Shown in pieces: positions 55,310 through 63,679 of a stretch of 64,000 nucleotides of DNA (position 1 is the stretch's first letter; every line of letters begins with the position of its first letter). The position numbers and the translations under genes are program-made. This DNA comes from Streptococcus zalophi. Lineage in GTDB: Bacteria > Bacillota > Bacilli > Lactobacillales > Streptococcaceae. The notes under the pieces are model-generated. The model had not been told where the DNA came from, did not search any database, and was given only the letters and a program-made list of their open reading frames with translations. The stretch is from positions 1 to 64,000 of the forward strand of contig NZ_JAENBP010000003.1 of NCBI RefSeq assembly GCF_016481285.1. Direction: 5' to 3'.

Positions 55310-56569
55310 TTAATCATCGACAAGAGTTATATCCGCACCTAGATGGTCTAATTTTTCAACAATATTAGAATAACCACGAAGAATAAATTCAACATTGGTA
55401 ATTTCAGTTTGTCCTTTGGCCAATAAACCAGCTATAATAAGTGCAGCACCAGCTCTTAAATCAGTTGCTTTGACCTTGGCACCAGATAATGATGACGGAC
55501 CATTATAAACAATTTTGCCACCAACTACCGAAATATCAGCATTCATTCTTGCTAATTCTGGTATATGATTAACTCGTTTTTCATAAATAGTATCAATAAT
55601 AATGCCTCTACCCCGAGCACAAAGCAATAAAGGAGTTATTGGTTGTTGTAAATCAGTGGCAAATCCCGGATAAGGGGAAGTTTTAATGGTAACAGCTCTC
55701 AAATGGTCTTGTTTTTCTACAAAAATACTATCTTCTTCGACAGTCATTTTAACACCCATCTCTTCTAGCTTTGAAATAAAACCTTCTAAGTGCTCATAAA
55801 GGACATTGTTAATTCTAACACCTTCGCCTACAGCAGCCGCTAAAGCAATATAAGTTCCAGCTTCAATACGATCAGGAATGACTTGATGACGGGTACTTCC
55901 CAATTGTGATACACCTTCTATGGTAATAACATCGGTTCCAGCACCACGAATATGAGCTCCCATATTATTAAGAAAAGTCGCAACATCAATAATTTCAGGC
56001 TCTCTTGCTGCATTTTCAATAATCGTTTTTCCTTTTGCTTTTGTTGCTGCTAGTATGGTATTAATTGTCGCACCAACACTAACAGTATCCATATAAATAT
56101 GAGCACCTAAAAGAGAAGCTCCTTTGGTTGTCAACTTCATATAATTTCCTTCAAATGAAGATTTTGCACCCATGGAATCAAAAGCTTTTAAGTGTAAATC
56201 AATAGGGCGAGGGCCAAGATCACAACCACCCGGCAAACCTACAACAGCCTCACCAAATCGCCCTAAAAGGCTACCATAAAAATAATAGGAAGCCCTCAAA
56301 CTATTAATTTTACCATATGGCATGGGATTATTTTGTATACTTCTTGGATCAATTTCTAAAGAATCATGTTCTTTTTTAACCTTAGCACCCATTGCAATTA
56401 GAATTTCAATGAGGCTATCAACATCACTAATATCTGGAACACCATCCAGCCTTACAATATCATCTGATAAAATGGCCGCAGGAATTAAAGCAACAATACT
56501 GTTTTTTGCACCAGATACCGTTACTTCTCCTTTTAAAGTTTTACCGCCATTGATTATAATTTTTTTCAT
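55310..56569 (-). CDS. murZ: UDP-N-acetylglucosamine 1-carboxyvinyltransferase, copy 2
   Basis: 419 residues, paralogue of the murA at 14972-16243. It keeps the catalytic, fosfomycin-target Cys ([23 protein letters not shown]). Two MurA enzymes are normal in low-G+C Gram-positives. The ribosome site is GGAAAG. It is adjacent to metK in the same direction but separated by the metK terminator. Confidence 0.94.
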   Translation of the reverse strand: MKKIIINGGKTLKGEVTVSGAKNSIVALIPAAILSDDIVRLDGVPDISDVDSLIEILIAMGAKVKKEHDSLEIDPRSIQNNPMPYGKINSLRASYYFYGSLLGRFGEAVVGLPGGCDLGPRPIDLHLKAFDSMGAKSSFEGNYMKLTTKGASLLGAHIYMDTVSVGATINTILAATKAKGKTIIENAAREPEIIDVATFLNNMGAHIRGAGTDVITIEGVSQLGSTRHQVIPDRIEAGTYIALAAAVGEGVRINNVLYEHLEGFISKLEEMGVKMTVEEDSIFVEKQDHLRAVTIKTSPYPGFATDLQQPITPLLLCARGRGIIIDTIYEKRVNHIPELARMNADISVVGGKIVYNGPSSLSGAKVKATDLRAGAALIIAGLLAKGQTEITNVEFILRGYSNIVEKLDHLGADITLVDD

Positions 56570-56652
56570 TTAAACATCTTTCCTATACTAGACTTCAACC
56601 TTTTCATTTTACCATATTATAGCCTATTTTGACAAATTTTATGAAAATCATC

Positions 56653-56680
56653 AAAAAAGAGAGGGATTTCCTCTCTCTTT
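56653..56680 (-). terminator. Intrinsic terminator of metK
   Basis: Stem AAAAAGAGAGG / CCTCTCTTTTT with a 5-base loop, then T6; it begins at the metK stop. It resembles the pheT terminator. Confidence 0.88.
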
Positions 56681-57871
56681 TTATCGGGTTAAAAAATTTT
56701 TTAAGGCTTCAACTTTATCTAATCTTTCCCAAGGCAAATCAAGATCAGTACGACCCATATGACCATAAGCAGCTGTTTGTCTGTATATTGGACGTTTTAA
56801 ATCAAGCATCTTAATAATCCCTGCTGGTCGTAGATCAAAATTCTCTCGAATAGCTTTTTCTAATTTGTTTTCTGAAATTTGACTGGTCCCAAAAGTATCA
56901 ATACGGATAGATACAGGCTGGGCAACACCAATAGCATAAGCTAACTGAACCTCAGCTTTTCTTGCAAAACCTGCTGCTACTATATTTTTGGCAATATATC
57001 TTGCGGCATAGCTAGCTGAACGGTCAACCTTTGTCGCATCTTTTCCTGAAAAAGCACCACCACCATGACGGGAATAACCACCATAAGTGTCAACTATAAT
57101 CTTTCGTCCCGTTAATCCTGAATCACCTTGCGGCCCTCCAATGACAAAACGTCCGGTTGGATTGATAAAAAATTTAGTGTCTTGATCCAAATATTTATTT
57201 GGAATAACAGATTTTATCACTTGTTCAATCATATCCTGCCTAATTTGTTCTTGACTGGCTTCAGGATTGTGTTGTGTTGAAATAACAACAGTATCAACAC
57301 GAACGGGTCTATCATTTTCATCATATTCAACTGTTACCTGACTTTTCGCATCTGGACGAAGATATGATAATGATTTGTTTTTTCTAAGTTCTGCTAATTT
57401 TCTAACTAACTTATGGGCTAAAGAAATAGGTAATGGCATCAATTCAGGTGTTTCATCAACAGCAAAACCAAACATCAAGCCTTGGTCTCCTGCTCCAATA
57501 AGACTAAGATTATCCTCATCACCTTCTCTATTTTCGAGTGCCTTATTGACGCCTTGTGCGATATCTGGTGATTGTTCAACTAGTGAGGGATGAACACCCA
57601 CAGTTTCAGCAGAAAAACCATAGTCGGTATTTGTATAACCAATATCAGCAATGGTATCTCTTACTATTCGATTAATATCCACATAAGCAGTTGTTGAGAT
57701 TTCCCCAAAAACATGAACTGAACCAGTGTAAACAACCGTTTCAGCAGCCACATGTGCTTCTGGATCCTGATCTAATATAGCATCTAAAATAGCGTCTGAT
57801 ATTTGATCAGCAATCTTATCTGGATGTCCTTCTGAAACTGATTCAGAAGTAAATAGTTTTCGTTCTGACAT
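56681..57871 (-). CDS. metK: S-adenosylmethionine synthetase
   Basis: 396 residues. [24 protein letters not shown] at the N-terminus, [12 protein letters not shown] and [23 protein letters not shown] phosphate loop are all present. It makes SAM from methionine and ATP. Its GGGGGAC ribosome site is the regulated element of an SMK riboswitch. Confidence 0.98.
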   Translation of the reverse strand: MSERKLFTSESVSEGHPDKIADQISDAILDAILDQDPEAHVAAETVVYTGSVHVFGEISTTAYVDINRIVRDTIADIGYTNTDYGFSAETVGVHPSLVEQSPDIAQGVNKALENREGDEDNLSLIGAGDQGLMFGFAVDETPELMPLPISLAHKLVRKLAELRKNKSLSYLRPDAKSQVTVEYDENDRPVRVDTVVISTQHNPEASQEQIRQDMIEQVIKSVIPNKYLDQDTKFFINPTGRFVIGGPQGDSGLTGRKIIVDTYGGYSRHGGGAFSGKDATKVDRSASYAARYIAKNIVAAGFARKAEVQLAYAIGVAQPVSIRIDTFGTSQISENKLEKAIRENFDLRPAGIIKMLDLKRPIYRQTAAYGHMGRTDLDLPWERLDKVEALKNFLTR

Positions 57872-57880
57872 ATTTTTTAT

Positions 57881-57950
57881 GTCCCCCTTTTAATTAATAG
57901 TGTTAAAAAGTTACAAAGTACTAGCTTAGCTATCTTTTCGGGACTTATTA
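57881..57950 (-). ncRNA. SMK box (SAM-III) riboswitch of metK
   Basis: On the minus strand AAGTCCCGAAAAGATAGC carries the anti-Shine-Dalgarno GTCCC (57940-57944), and the ribosome site GGGGGAC lies at 57881-57887, with the conserved TACTTTGTAAC and TTTTTAACAC elements between them. SAM binding pairs the two and shuts off metK translation. A -10 TATAAT is at 57959-57964. Confidence 0.9.
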
Positions 57951-58059
57951 ACTTCATTATTATATCATTTTTTTGACAGATTTTATATTATAAAAACTAC
58001 CTATTATCAAAAAACAGTTTATGATAGATTCGTTAAGAATTTTTTACAATTAATGACGA

Positions 58060-58086
58060 AAAACACCCTAAAGTTAGGGTGTTTTA
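58060..58086 (-). terminator. Intrinsic terminator of the histidine-rich lipoprotein gene
   Basis: Stem AAAACACCCTAA / TTAGGGTGTTTT with a short loop, then TTTTT, seven bases after the stop codon. Confidence 0.85.
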
Positions 58087-58092
58087 TTAATC

Positions 58093-58584
58093 TTATTCAT
58101 GATCCTCATGATGATCATCATGATCGTCGTGATCTTCATCATGGTCATCACCTTCAGTCAAAGCCATTGCTTCTTCTTTAGTGAGGATGGTGTCAGTATT
58201 TTCTTTATCGTTTGGATAATAGTAAAATTTATCGTTGACTTTAATAATAGATCCTTCATCAAGGTTGTAAACAACATCTTTTTCATCAAAGACATAATCA
58301 TCAGCTGGTAAGGTACTATCTAAGAACTTTGCATTTCCTGGTATTTTTCCTTCTTCAAAATGATCATGATCGCCATGAACATGAGCAAAACCATCTGCCA
58401 TAATTTCAGAAACGACAACTAATCCATCATGGTCGTCATGGTCATCATGATCAACCACTTCTTGAGTTGTTACTTTATCGTCATCTTTTTTACTGTCATT
58501 TGACGTTGCTTGACAAGCAGCTAGCATAAAGTAACCAGCAAGAATAAGACTAAGAATTTTTACTATAGTAAGATTTTTTTTCAT
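58093..58584 (-). CDS. Histidine-rich lipoprotein with a single Pht-type triad, probable zinc binder
   Basis: 163 residues. The signal peptide ends in lipobox MLAAC, giving a lipidated Cys near 24. A His/Asp cluster (about 45-53) precedes the triad HGDHDH (HxxHxH, residues 70-75), then a small domain with DDYVFDEKDVVYNLDEGSII and FYYYPND like one repeat of polyhistidine-triad (Pht) proteins. The last 20 residues are almost only His, Asp and Glu. Full Pht proteins have four to six triads and over 800 residues, so this is a minimal form. The AdcR box at its promoter supports a role in zinc capture at the surface; no adcA gene is adjacent. Function is inferred. Confidence 0.8.
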   Translation of the reverse strand: MKKNLTIVKILSLILAGYFMLAACQATSNDSKKDDDKVTTQEVVDHDDHDDHDGLVVVSEIMADGFAHVHGDHDHFEEGKIPGNAKFLDSTLPADDYVFDEKDVVYNLDEGSIIKVNDKFYYYPNDKENTDTILTKEEAMALTEGDDHDEDHDDHDDHHEDHE

Positions 58585-58601
58585 TTTTTTCCTCCTTTTT
58601 A

Positions 58602-58641
58602 TTAACCAGTTAAGTATATCATGAACTTAATTATTTTTCAA
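58602..58641 (-). promoter_or_regulatory. Zinc-regulated promoter: AdcR box on the -10
   Basis: Minus strand -35 TTGAAA (58636-58641), 17-base spacer, -10 TATACT (58613-58618). The palindrome TTAACTGGTTAA (58602-58613) fits the streptococcal AdcR consensus TTAACYRGTTAA with no mismatch and shares its first base with the -10, so it covers the transcription start. Zinc-loaded AdcR should repress the gene. Confidence 0.88.
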
Positions 58642-58682
58642 GTTATAATATCATTTAAAATGATTTTTCAAGTCTTTTATAT

Positions 58683-58688
58683 TATACT
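58683..58688 (+). promoter_or_regulatory. Leaderless-type -10 box of birA
   Basis: TATACT followed by AGAAGC and the ATG at 58695. There is no extended -10 and no good -35 (ATGATT at 17 bases), so the promoter is weaker than the others of this type. Confidence 0.5.
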
Positions 58689-58694
58689 AGAAGC

Positions 58695-59639
58695 ATGAAA
58701 ACATACGAAAAAATTTTTTGCCAACTTTCTGAAACCAAAGGCTTTGTCACTGGAGAAGAGTTGGGTTCTCATTGTCAACTCTCTAGAACTGCTATTTGGA
58801 AAGCTATTCAAAAATTAGAACAATTTGATGTTAAGATTCAATCTCAAAAAAAACGAGGTTATAGATTATTATTTGGAGACTTATTAATTCCAGAAATGAT
58901 TGAAAAACAAACTGGTGTTCCAGTTATACTTAACCATAACAGTCTATCAACGCAATTAGATGCCAAAATTGGCATTCAAGAAGGTCAAAAAGCGCCAAGA
59001 CTGTATCTTGCTAGTAATCAAAAAGAAGCTAAAGGACGATTTGGACGTTCTTTTCATGCTTCTTCTGGTGGCATTTACATGTCCTTACATATTCAACCTC
59101 ATGTTGCTACTGATAAACAACCAGCCTATACTATGATGATTGCAAGTGCTATTGTTAAAGCCATTTCTCGCTTAACAGGTATTGAAACACAAATTAAATG
59201 GGTCAATGATATCTATTTAGGACAAAAAAAAATAGCTGGTATTTTAACCGAAGCTATTAGTTCTGTTGAAACAGGAATGATAACTGATGTGATTATAGGT
59301 ATTGGTATCAATTTTAATATTAAAGAAATGCCCAAAGAGCTTGAAAATAAAGCAACATCACTTTTTTCAGAAGAACCTAGTATTACAAGAAATCAACTCA
59401 TCGTAGAAATTTTAAAGTTATTTTTGACCACTCCTGAAACAGATCTCATTAAAGTCTACAAGGATAAATCTTTCATTTTAGACAAACAAATTACCTTCTT
59501 AGAAGATGGAAAAACCTATCAAGGTGTTGCAGAAGATATTACAGATAACGGCGCTTTAATCGTCCAACTAGATAATGGAAAAACAAAAACGCTCTTAGGG
59601 GGAGACATTAGTCTTTCTTCTTGGGAGATGAGGAGTTAA
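58695..59639 (+). CDS. birA: Biotin--protein ligase and biotin operon repressor
   Basis: 314 residues, bifunctional BirA: N-terminal helix-turn-helix (about 18-60, GEELGSHCQLSRTAIWKAIQKLE), central ligase domain with AKGRFGRSFHASSGGIYMSL and KWVNDIYLGQKKIAGILTEA, and a C-terminal SH3-like domain. It biotinylates acetyl-CoA or oxaloacetate decarboxylase-type carriers. No Shine-Dalgarno precedes the ATG. Its 3' end overlaps the convergent DUF3272 gene by 32 bases. Confidence 0.95.
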   Translation: MKTYEKIFCQLSETKGFVTGEELGSHCQLSRTAIWKAIQKLEQFDVKIQSQKKRGYRLLFGDLLIPEMIEKQTGVPVILNHNSLSTQLDAKIGIQEGQKAPRLYLASNQKEAKGRFGRSFHASSGGIYMSLHIQPHVATDKQPAYTMMIASAIVKAISRLTGIETQIKWVNDIYLGQKKIAGILTEAISSVETGMITDVIIGIGINFNIKEMPKELENKATSLFSEEPSITRNQLIVEILKLFLTTPETDLIKVYKDKSFILDKQITFLEDGKTYQGVAEDITDNGALIVQLDNGKTKTLLGGDISLSSWEMRS

Positions 59640-59805
59640 AATAACGTGTCCACTTACTAATAATATAGGCTTTTCGAAGATTTTGAAGCAGAAAAATGGC
59701 CCAAAACCCAACTAACCAATAAGACTGATTAAAAAAGGCATCTGTTAAAAAATACGTTTCTACACTACACATGGCAGCCAGAATAAAAAATTGTTTTAGT
59801 GTCAT
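59608..59805 (-). CDS. DUF3272 family small membrane protein
   Basis: 65 residues with two membrane helices (about 5-22 and 27-45) and a basic tail. It resembles the streptococcal DUF3272 family, often next to birA; function unknown. No Shine-Dalgarno: the extended -10 TGATAGAAT ends six bases before the ATG. Confidence 0.75.
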   Translation of the reverse strand: MTLKQFFILAAMCSVETYFLTDAFFNQSYWLVGFWAIFLLQNLRKAYIISKWTRYFNSSSPKKKD

Positions 59806-59811
59806 AAAAAT

Positions 59812-59820
59812 ATTCTATCA
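59812..59820 (-). promoter_or_regulatory. Leaderless-type promoter of the DUF3272 gene
   Basis: TGATAGAAT (hexamer 59812-59817), then ATTTTT and the ATG. The -35 region falls in the neighbouring terminator and is not recognisable. Confidence 0.55.
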
Positions 59821-59847
59821 AAAAAACTGCTAAAAAGCAGTTTTTTT
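59819..59847 (-). terminator. Intrinsic terminator of the allD-amidohydrolase operon
   Basis: Stem AAAAAACTGC / GCAGTTTTTT with a 6-base loop, 20 bases after the amidohydrolase stop, ending in T7 on the minus strand. Confidence 0.85.
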
Positions 59848-59867
59848 GATGCCATCATAATAGTAAT

Positions 59868-61097
59868 CTAATACGGCTTTGATAAAATAGTAGTTTTGGT
59901 TGTTTTTACGATAATATTTCCCTTTTTAATAACAAAGAGACGTTCAGGAATATCTATAATCGCATGGTTTACTATTTTAGTATCTAAAATGACCAAATCA
60001 GCTTGTTTGCCTACAGCTAAACCATAATTTTCTAATCGCAAAGCTTTTGCTGGATTGGTTGTTATCATTGGCAAAACAGTTTTTAAATCATCTGCGCCAC
60101 CTAGATGACTAACCGGAATGGCAAGCATAGCAGTCTGAATAATATCACCTGTCCCATAGGGCGTAAAAGCGTTACGAATATTATTAGTTGAAAGACACAC
60201 ATTAACACCGCCATCACGCAGTTTTCTAATAGGTGTAACAGCTCTACGAACATTGGAAGAATCATTTCTTCCTCCCAAATGCAAATCTGTAGCTGGTAAA
60301 GACATAACATTAATTTTTGCTTTAGCCATTTTTTCAATAATGGGAGTTAAAAGATGATCTGGTAGTGCATGTAAAGCTGTTAGGTGCCCAACAGAAACCC
60401 TACCTTGATACCCCTCTTTTATCGTCTTTTCACAAATATATTCGATACTTAAATGATCCGCTTCATCTGAAAAATCTTGATGAAAATCAATATCTTTATC
60501 ATAGTGTTTTGCAATATCAAACACTAAATCAATATGATCTTCAACTGGAGAATCATTATAAGGAATACCTCCTACAACATCAGCCCCCATTTCCATTGCT
60601 TCATACATCATTTCTTTTGTTCCCGGTACTTTAAAAATACCCTCTTGTGGAAAAGCAACAACTTGCATATCAATGACATTCTTATATTCTTCTTTTAATC
60701 TAAGGATTGTTTTTAAGCCAGAAAAGCCTTGACTTGGATCGAACTCAGACTGCGTTCTAACAGTAGTTGTCCCATGTGTGATAATCATTTCAAGAGCTTC
60801 CTTAGCACGATTATAAATGTCTTCCTCTGTGAAGGTAGGTTTTAATTGTCCAGTTACACGAATCGCTTCTTGAAGCGTTCCAGATTTGTTAGGCATACGA
60901 TCTGCTATCAAAGCTTTATCAAGATGCAGATGACTTTCAATAAAACCTGGAACAACTACATTCCCTTTTGCATCAATAACTTCATCAGCTATTTCATTGA
61001 TTTCTTTCGCAATAGCTACAATTTTTCCATCTTGAATACCGATATCTTGTAAGGGTAAATCATCATCAATTCTTGCTTGTTTAATTATTAAATCCAT
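59868..61097 (-). CDS. Divergent CodA/AtzC-like amidohydrolase
   Basis: 409 residues of the amidohydrolase superfamily, nearest by pattern to cytosine deaminase and AtzC. Metal ligands HLH (56, 58) and His 206 (FHQDFSDEAD) and the VGHLTALH His (238) are present. From memory of CodA, the catalytic Glu (CDE) is replaced by Phe 209 and the metal-binding Asp by Asn 305 (STNNIRNAFTPYGTGDI), so cytosine deamination is unlikely. It may hydrolyse an amide or cyclic ureide. GGAGG precedes the ATG. Last gene after allD and a transporter, which suggests a nitrogen-rich substrate. The true reaction is unknown. Confidence 0.8.
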   Translation of the reverse strand: MDLIIKQARIDDDLPLQDIGIQDGKIVAIAKEINEIADEVIDAKGNVVVPGFIESHLHLDKALIADRMPNKSGTLQEAIRVTGQLKPTFTEEDIYNRAKEALEMIITHGTTTVRTQSEFDPSQGFSGLKTILRLKEEYKNVIDMQVVAFPQEGIFKVPGTKEMMYEAMEMGADVVGGIPYNDSPVEDHIDLVFDIAKHYDKDIDFHQDFSDEADHLSIEYICEKTIKEGYQGRVSVGHLTALHALPDHLLTPIIEKMAKAKINVMSLPATDLHLGGRNDSSNVRRAVTPIRKLRDGGVNVCLSTNNIRNAFTPYGTGDIIQTAMLAIPVSHLGGADDLKTVLPMITTNPAKALRLENYGLAVGKQADLVILDTKIVNHAIIDIPERLFVIKKGNIIVKTTKTTILSKPY

Positions 61098-61117
61098 TTT
61101 CTTGCCTCCAAAACTTA

Positions 61118-62470
61118 TTAACTAAAAATAAAACCGATTAGCACTAAGATAGCTGAGGCCAAACTAATCCATTTGACATTGCCTTTTACAATATCTAAAA
61201 TTGGTAACTGAAATCCTGATGATAGAGCTTGCATTGTGATGTTGACAAAACTCATCTGACTACCAAAGCCAACACCAATAGTTACTAAACCTAAGGCTAA
61301 TGGTGAAAATCCTAAAGATATTGCTACTGGTAAAACTAAAGTTAATACAGAACCAACATAGGCTCCTGCTGGTATACCTATTAAGATACCTGTCACAATT
61401 GCCACTGGCACCATTAAAAACACAGGGGTATTTTTTGCTATACCAGCAATAACAGAAAAAGTACCTGTTGTCGCTATGACATTAATAAAAGCTAAGAAGA
61501 TACCAACTTGAAAAAGTCGTGTCAAAATATAAGTTGAGCCATCAATCATCGATTCAATAGATTGATTCATACTAAAATCGGTACACATGTATATTAGTGC
61601 AAGTGTTACAACCATATAAACTAAAGGTGTAAACAATTGAAAACCTAGAAGATTGTTAAAAAGAGGACCAAATATGACTGCTAATAATAGGAAAATGGCT
61701 GGAATTGTTATCTTAAGGAGTTCTGCGTTTTCTTTTTGGTCAAATTCATCATCAAGAGACTCTTTAAAACCAATGTTTCTTTTTTTCGTTCCCCAAAATG
61801 ACAAAATAACAGCCAAAATGACAAAAAATAACCAGTATGGACGCATGGCAGAAACATAAGTACCAATTGAAAATTCACCCAATTGAGAAACAATACTTGA
61901 TTCTAGAGAAGCAGGAGACGTTGTGAATGAAACTGCTGCTGCTAGTGACATAGCAGCAATTAATTCTGGAACAACACCTACTGCTGCAAATGCTAAAGGA
62001 GCAATAACCATAGCACTACCACCACCAACTCCAGACATATAAGTAGCAGCTGCTAATAAAATGACAATAAAAGCTGAAACATACTCTACTTTACCTTTTG
62101 TTAATCTTTTTGAAAGAGTTAAAGCAGCTGAGTAACTTCCAGCTTTAAAAACTGCCATTGCAATGGCAGAATTGATTATTGGAACAGTTATTCCAAGCAT
62201 CATAGGCACTGCTTCTAATAACTTTCCATTAGCCTCCTCTAAACTGATTCCACCAATTATCATAGCTAAAACGCCACCAACAAGGCCAGCAATAACCATA
62301 TCAACTTTTTTAAATAATAAGAACAAGACAATTACTAAGGGAATAATGACAATAACTGCCATTAATCCTGTTGGGGCTTTAATTTCATCAATTTCTTCTG
62401 CATAAACCAGCATTGGGCTGAACAAATTGATAAAAAAACCATAGATTAAAACGTTAAAATATTTTTTCAT
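61118..62470 (-). CDS. Ion-transporter superfamily carrier, substrate unknown
   Basis: 450 residues with about 11-12 membrane helices arranged as two similar halves with re-entrant Gly/Ser/Pro loops (YMSGVGGGSAMVIAPLAFAAVGV; IGIPAGAYVGSVLTLVLPVAISLGFSPLALGL), as in GntP/DctM/CitMHS-type carriers. The N-terminus (about 1-24) looks like a cleavable signal peptide ending in LVYAEE, which is unusual for this class. Probably takes up an organic acid or ureide used by AllD and the amidohydrolase. GAGG precedes the ATG. Confidence 0.7.
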   Translation of the reverse strand: MKKYFNVLIYGFFINLFSPMLVYAEEIDEIKAPTGLMAVIVIIPLVIVLFLLFKKVDMVIAGLVGGVLAMIIGGISLEEANGKLLEAVPMMLGITVPIINSAIAMAVFKAGSYSAALTLSKRLTKGKVEYVSAFIVILLAAATYMSGVGGGSAMVIAPLAFAAVGVVPELIAAMSLAAAVSFTTSPASLESSIVSQLGEFSIGTYVSAMRPYWLFFVILAVILSFWGTKKRNIGFKESLDDEFDQKENAELLKITIPAIFLLLAVIFGPLFNNLLGFQLFTPLVYMVVTLALIYMCTDFSMNQSIESMIDGSTYILTRLFQVGIFLAFINVIATTGTFSVIAGIAKNTPVFLMVPVAIVTGILIGIPAGAYVGSVLTLVLPVAISLGFSPLALGLVTIGVGFGSQMSFVNITMQALSSGFQLPILDIVKGNVKWISLASAILVLIGFIFS

Positions 62471-62515
62471 TTGTTTATCCTCATTTTACAATAACATTTT
62501 AATAAGTGATTTAAA

Positions 62516-62547
62516 ATCTTCCCCATCTCGATTGAAATGAGGAAGAT
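62516..62547 (-). other. Hairpin between allD and the carrier gene
   Basis: Arms ATCTTCC / GGAAGAT extended by CAT/ATG around a loop, followed by only a short T-run (TTTTAA). It may act as a partial terminator so that allD is expressed above the downstream genes. Confidence 0.5.
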
Positions 62548-62568
62548 AAAAAATATCATGCACAAATT

Positions 62569-63633
62569 TTATTTTGCAAAAGGATCTTTGTCACCATATT
62601 TATCAAAATGAAGTGTCTCTGATTTCAGGTAATCAATGATCCATTTTGGAATATTGATGCCATTTTCTTTATTCTTTTGGTAAGTTAGAATATTTGGCTC
62701 ACCAGGATAATAGACTTGTTCAAATCCTTTAGCTGGTTTCACTTCATGCAATTCATTAATACTTTGTTCAACATAGTTTTTAAAGATCTCAAGATTAATA
62801 AATCGAGAAGGATCAATTACAATAAAGAGATGACCTAGGTCTCTTCCTTTTGTCATATCTGCATACATGGATGAGACATGTTTTCCAAATGGTAAGCCAA
62901 GCATAACACCACTAAGCATATCAACCATCATCATTAAGCCATATCCTTTAGGTCCTGATAGAGGGAGTAGACCAGCAACAGCCATCGGATCAGTAGTTGG
63001 TACACCGTGACTATCCACAGCCCAAGTTTCAGGAATGGCTTTGCCTTTAGATCTAGCGTCTAAAATTTTACCCCATGCTTGAACAGTTGTTGCCATGTCA
63101 AAAATGACTGGTCGACCTGATTTTCTTGGTGCTCCAAAACCAATTGGGTTGGTACCATAATAAACCTCAGAACCTCCAAAAGGAACAACCATTGGGTCGG
63201 ATTGACAAATAGAGATAGCTACTAAATCTTCATTGGCTAATTTTTCTAAATAGTATGACATTGTTCCAGTATGACTAACTTTTGATAGTCCAACAATGGC
63301 AACTCCCGTTTCTTTGGCCATTTCAATAATTGGTTCAAGGGCTAAATTGGCAACATAGTGACCTTGAGCATTATCACCATGATAAATTCCAGTGCTAGCA
63401 CCAGTTTTTTCAAATTTTAAGTTAGGGTGACGTGTCACACCACCTTTATCTATACGTTCAGCATAGTAGTCAACACGCACAGCACCATGAGAATGTATCC
63501 CAGACAAATCAGCAAAAACAAGATGATTAGCCACTTCTTGTGCTTGTTCTTCTGGAAGACCAGCACTGTGTAATTTATCAAAAATCAATTGATGTAATTC
63601 ATAATCTTTTATTCTAATTAATTGTTCATCCAC
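62569..63633 (-). CDS. allD: Ureidoglycolate dehydrogenase (GTG start)
   Basis: 354 residues of the Ldh2/MDH2 NAD(P)H oxidoreductase family. It follows E. coli AllD closely over its length: GIHSHGAVRVDYYAERIDKGG, CQSDPMVVPFGGSEVYYGTNP, FDMATTVQAWGKILDARSKG, GPKGYGLMMMVDMLSGVMLGLPFG, GFEQVYYPGEP. AllD oxidises (S)-ureidoglycolate to oxalurate, the anaerobic branch of allantoin breakdown. AGGAGG lies eight bases before the GTG. A relative acting on malate or sulfolactate cannot be excluded but is less likely. Confidence 0.88.
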   Translation of the reverse strand: MDEQLIRIKDYELHQLIFDKLHSAGLPEEQAQEVANHLVFADLSGIHSHGAVRVDYYAERIDKGGVTRHPNLKFEKTGASTGIYHGDNAQGHYVANLALEPIIEMAKETGVAIVGLSKVSHTGTMSYYLEKLANEDLVAISICQSDPMVVPFGGSEVYYGTNPIGFGAPRKSGRPVIFDMATTVQAWGKILDARSKGKAIPETWAVDSHGVPTTDPMAVAGLLPLSGPKGYGLMMMVDMLSGVMLGLPFGKHVSSMYADMTKGRDLGHLFIVIDPSRFINLEIFKNYVEQSINELHEVKPAKGFEQVYYPGEPNILTYQKNKENGINIPKWIIDYLKSETLHFDKYGDKDPFAK

Positions 63634-63679
63634 TTTATAATCCTCCTATGAGATAAATAGATTGTTGTTCAAAATCATC

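Noticed and set aside
59868..61097. Naming the amidohydrolase cytosine deaminase (codA)
   Set aside because: The catalytic Glu and a metal-binding Asp are replaced, and no pyrimidine genes are nearby.
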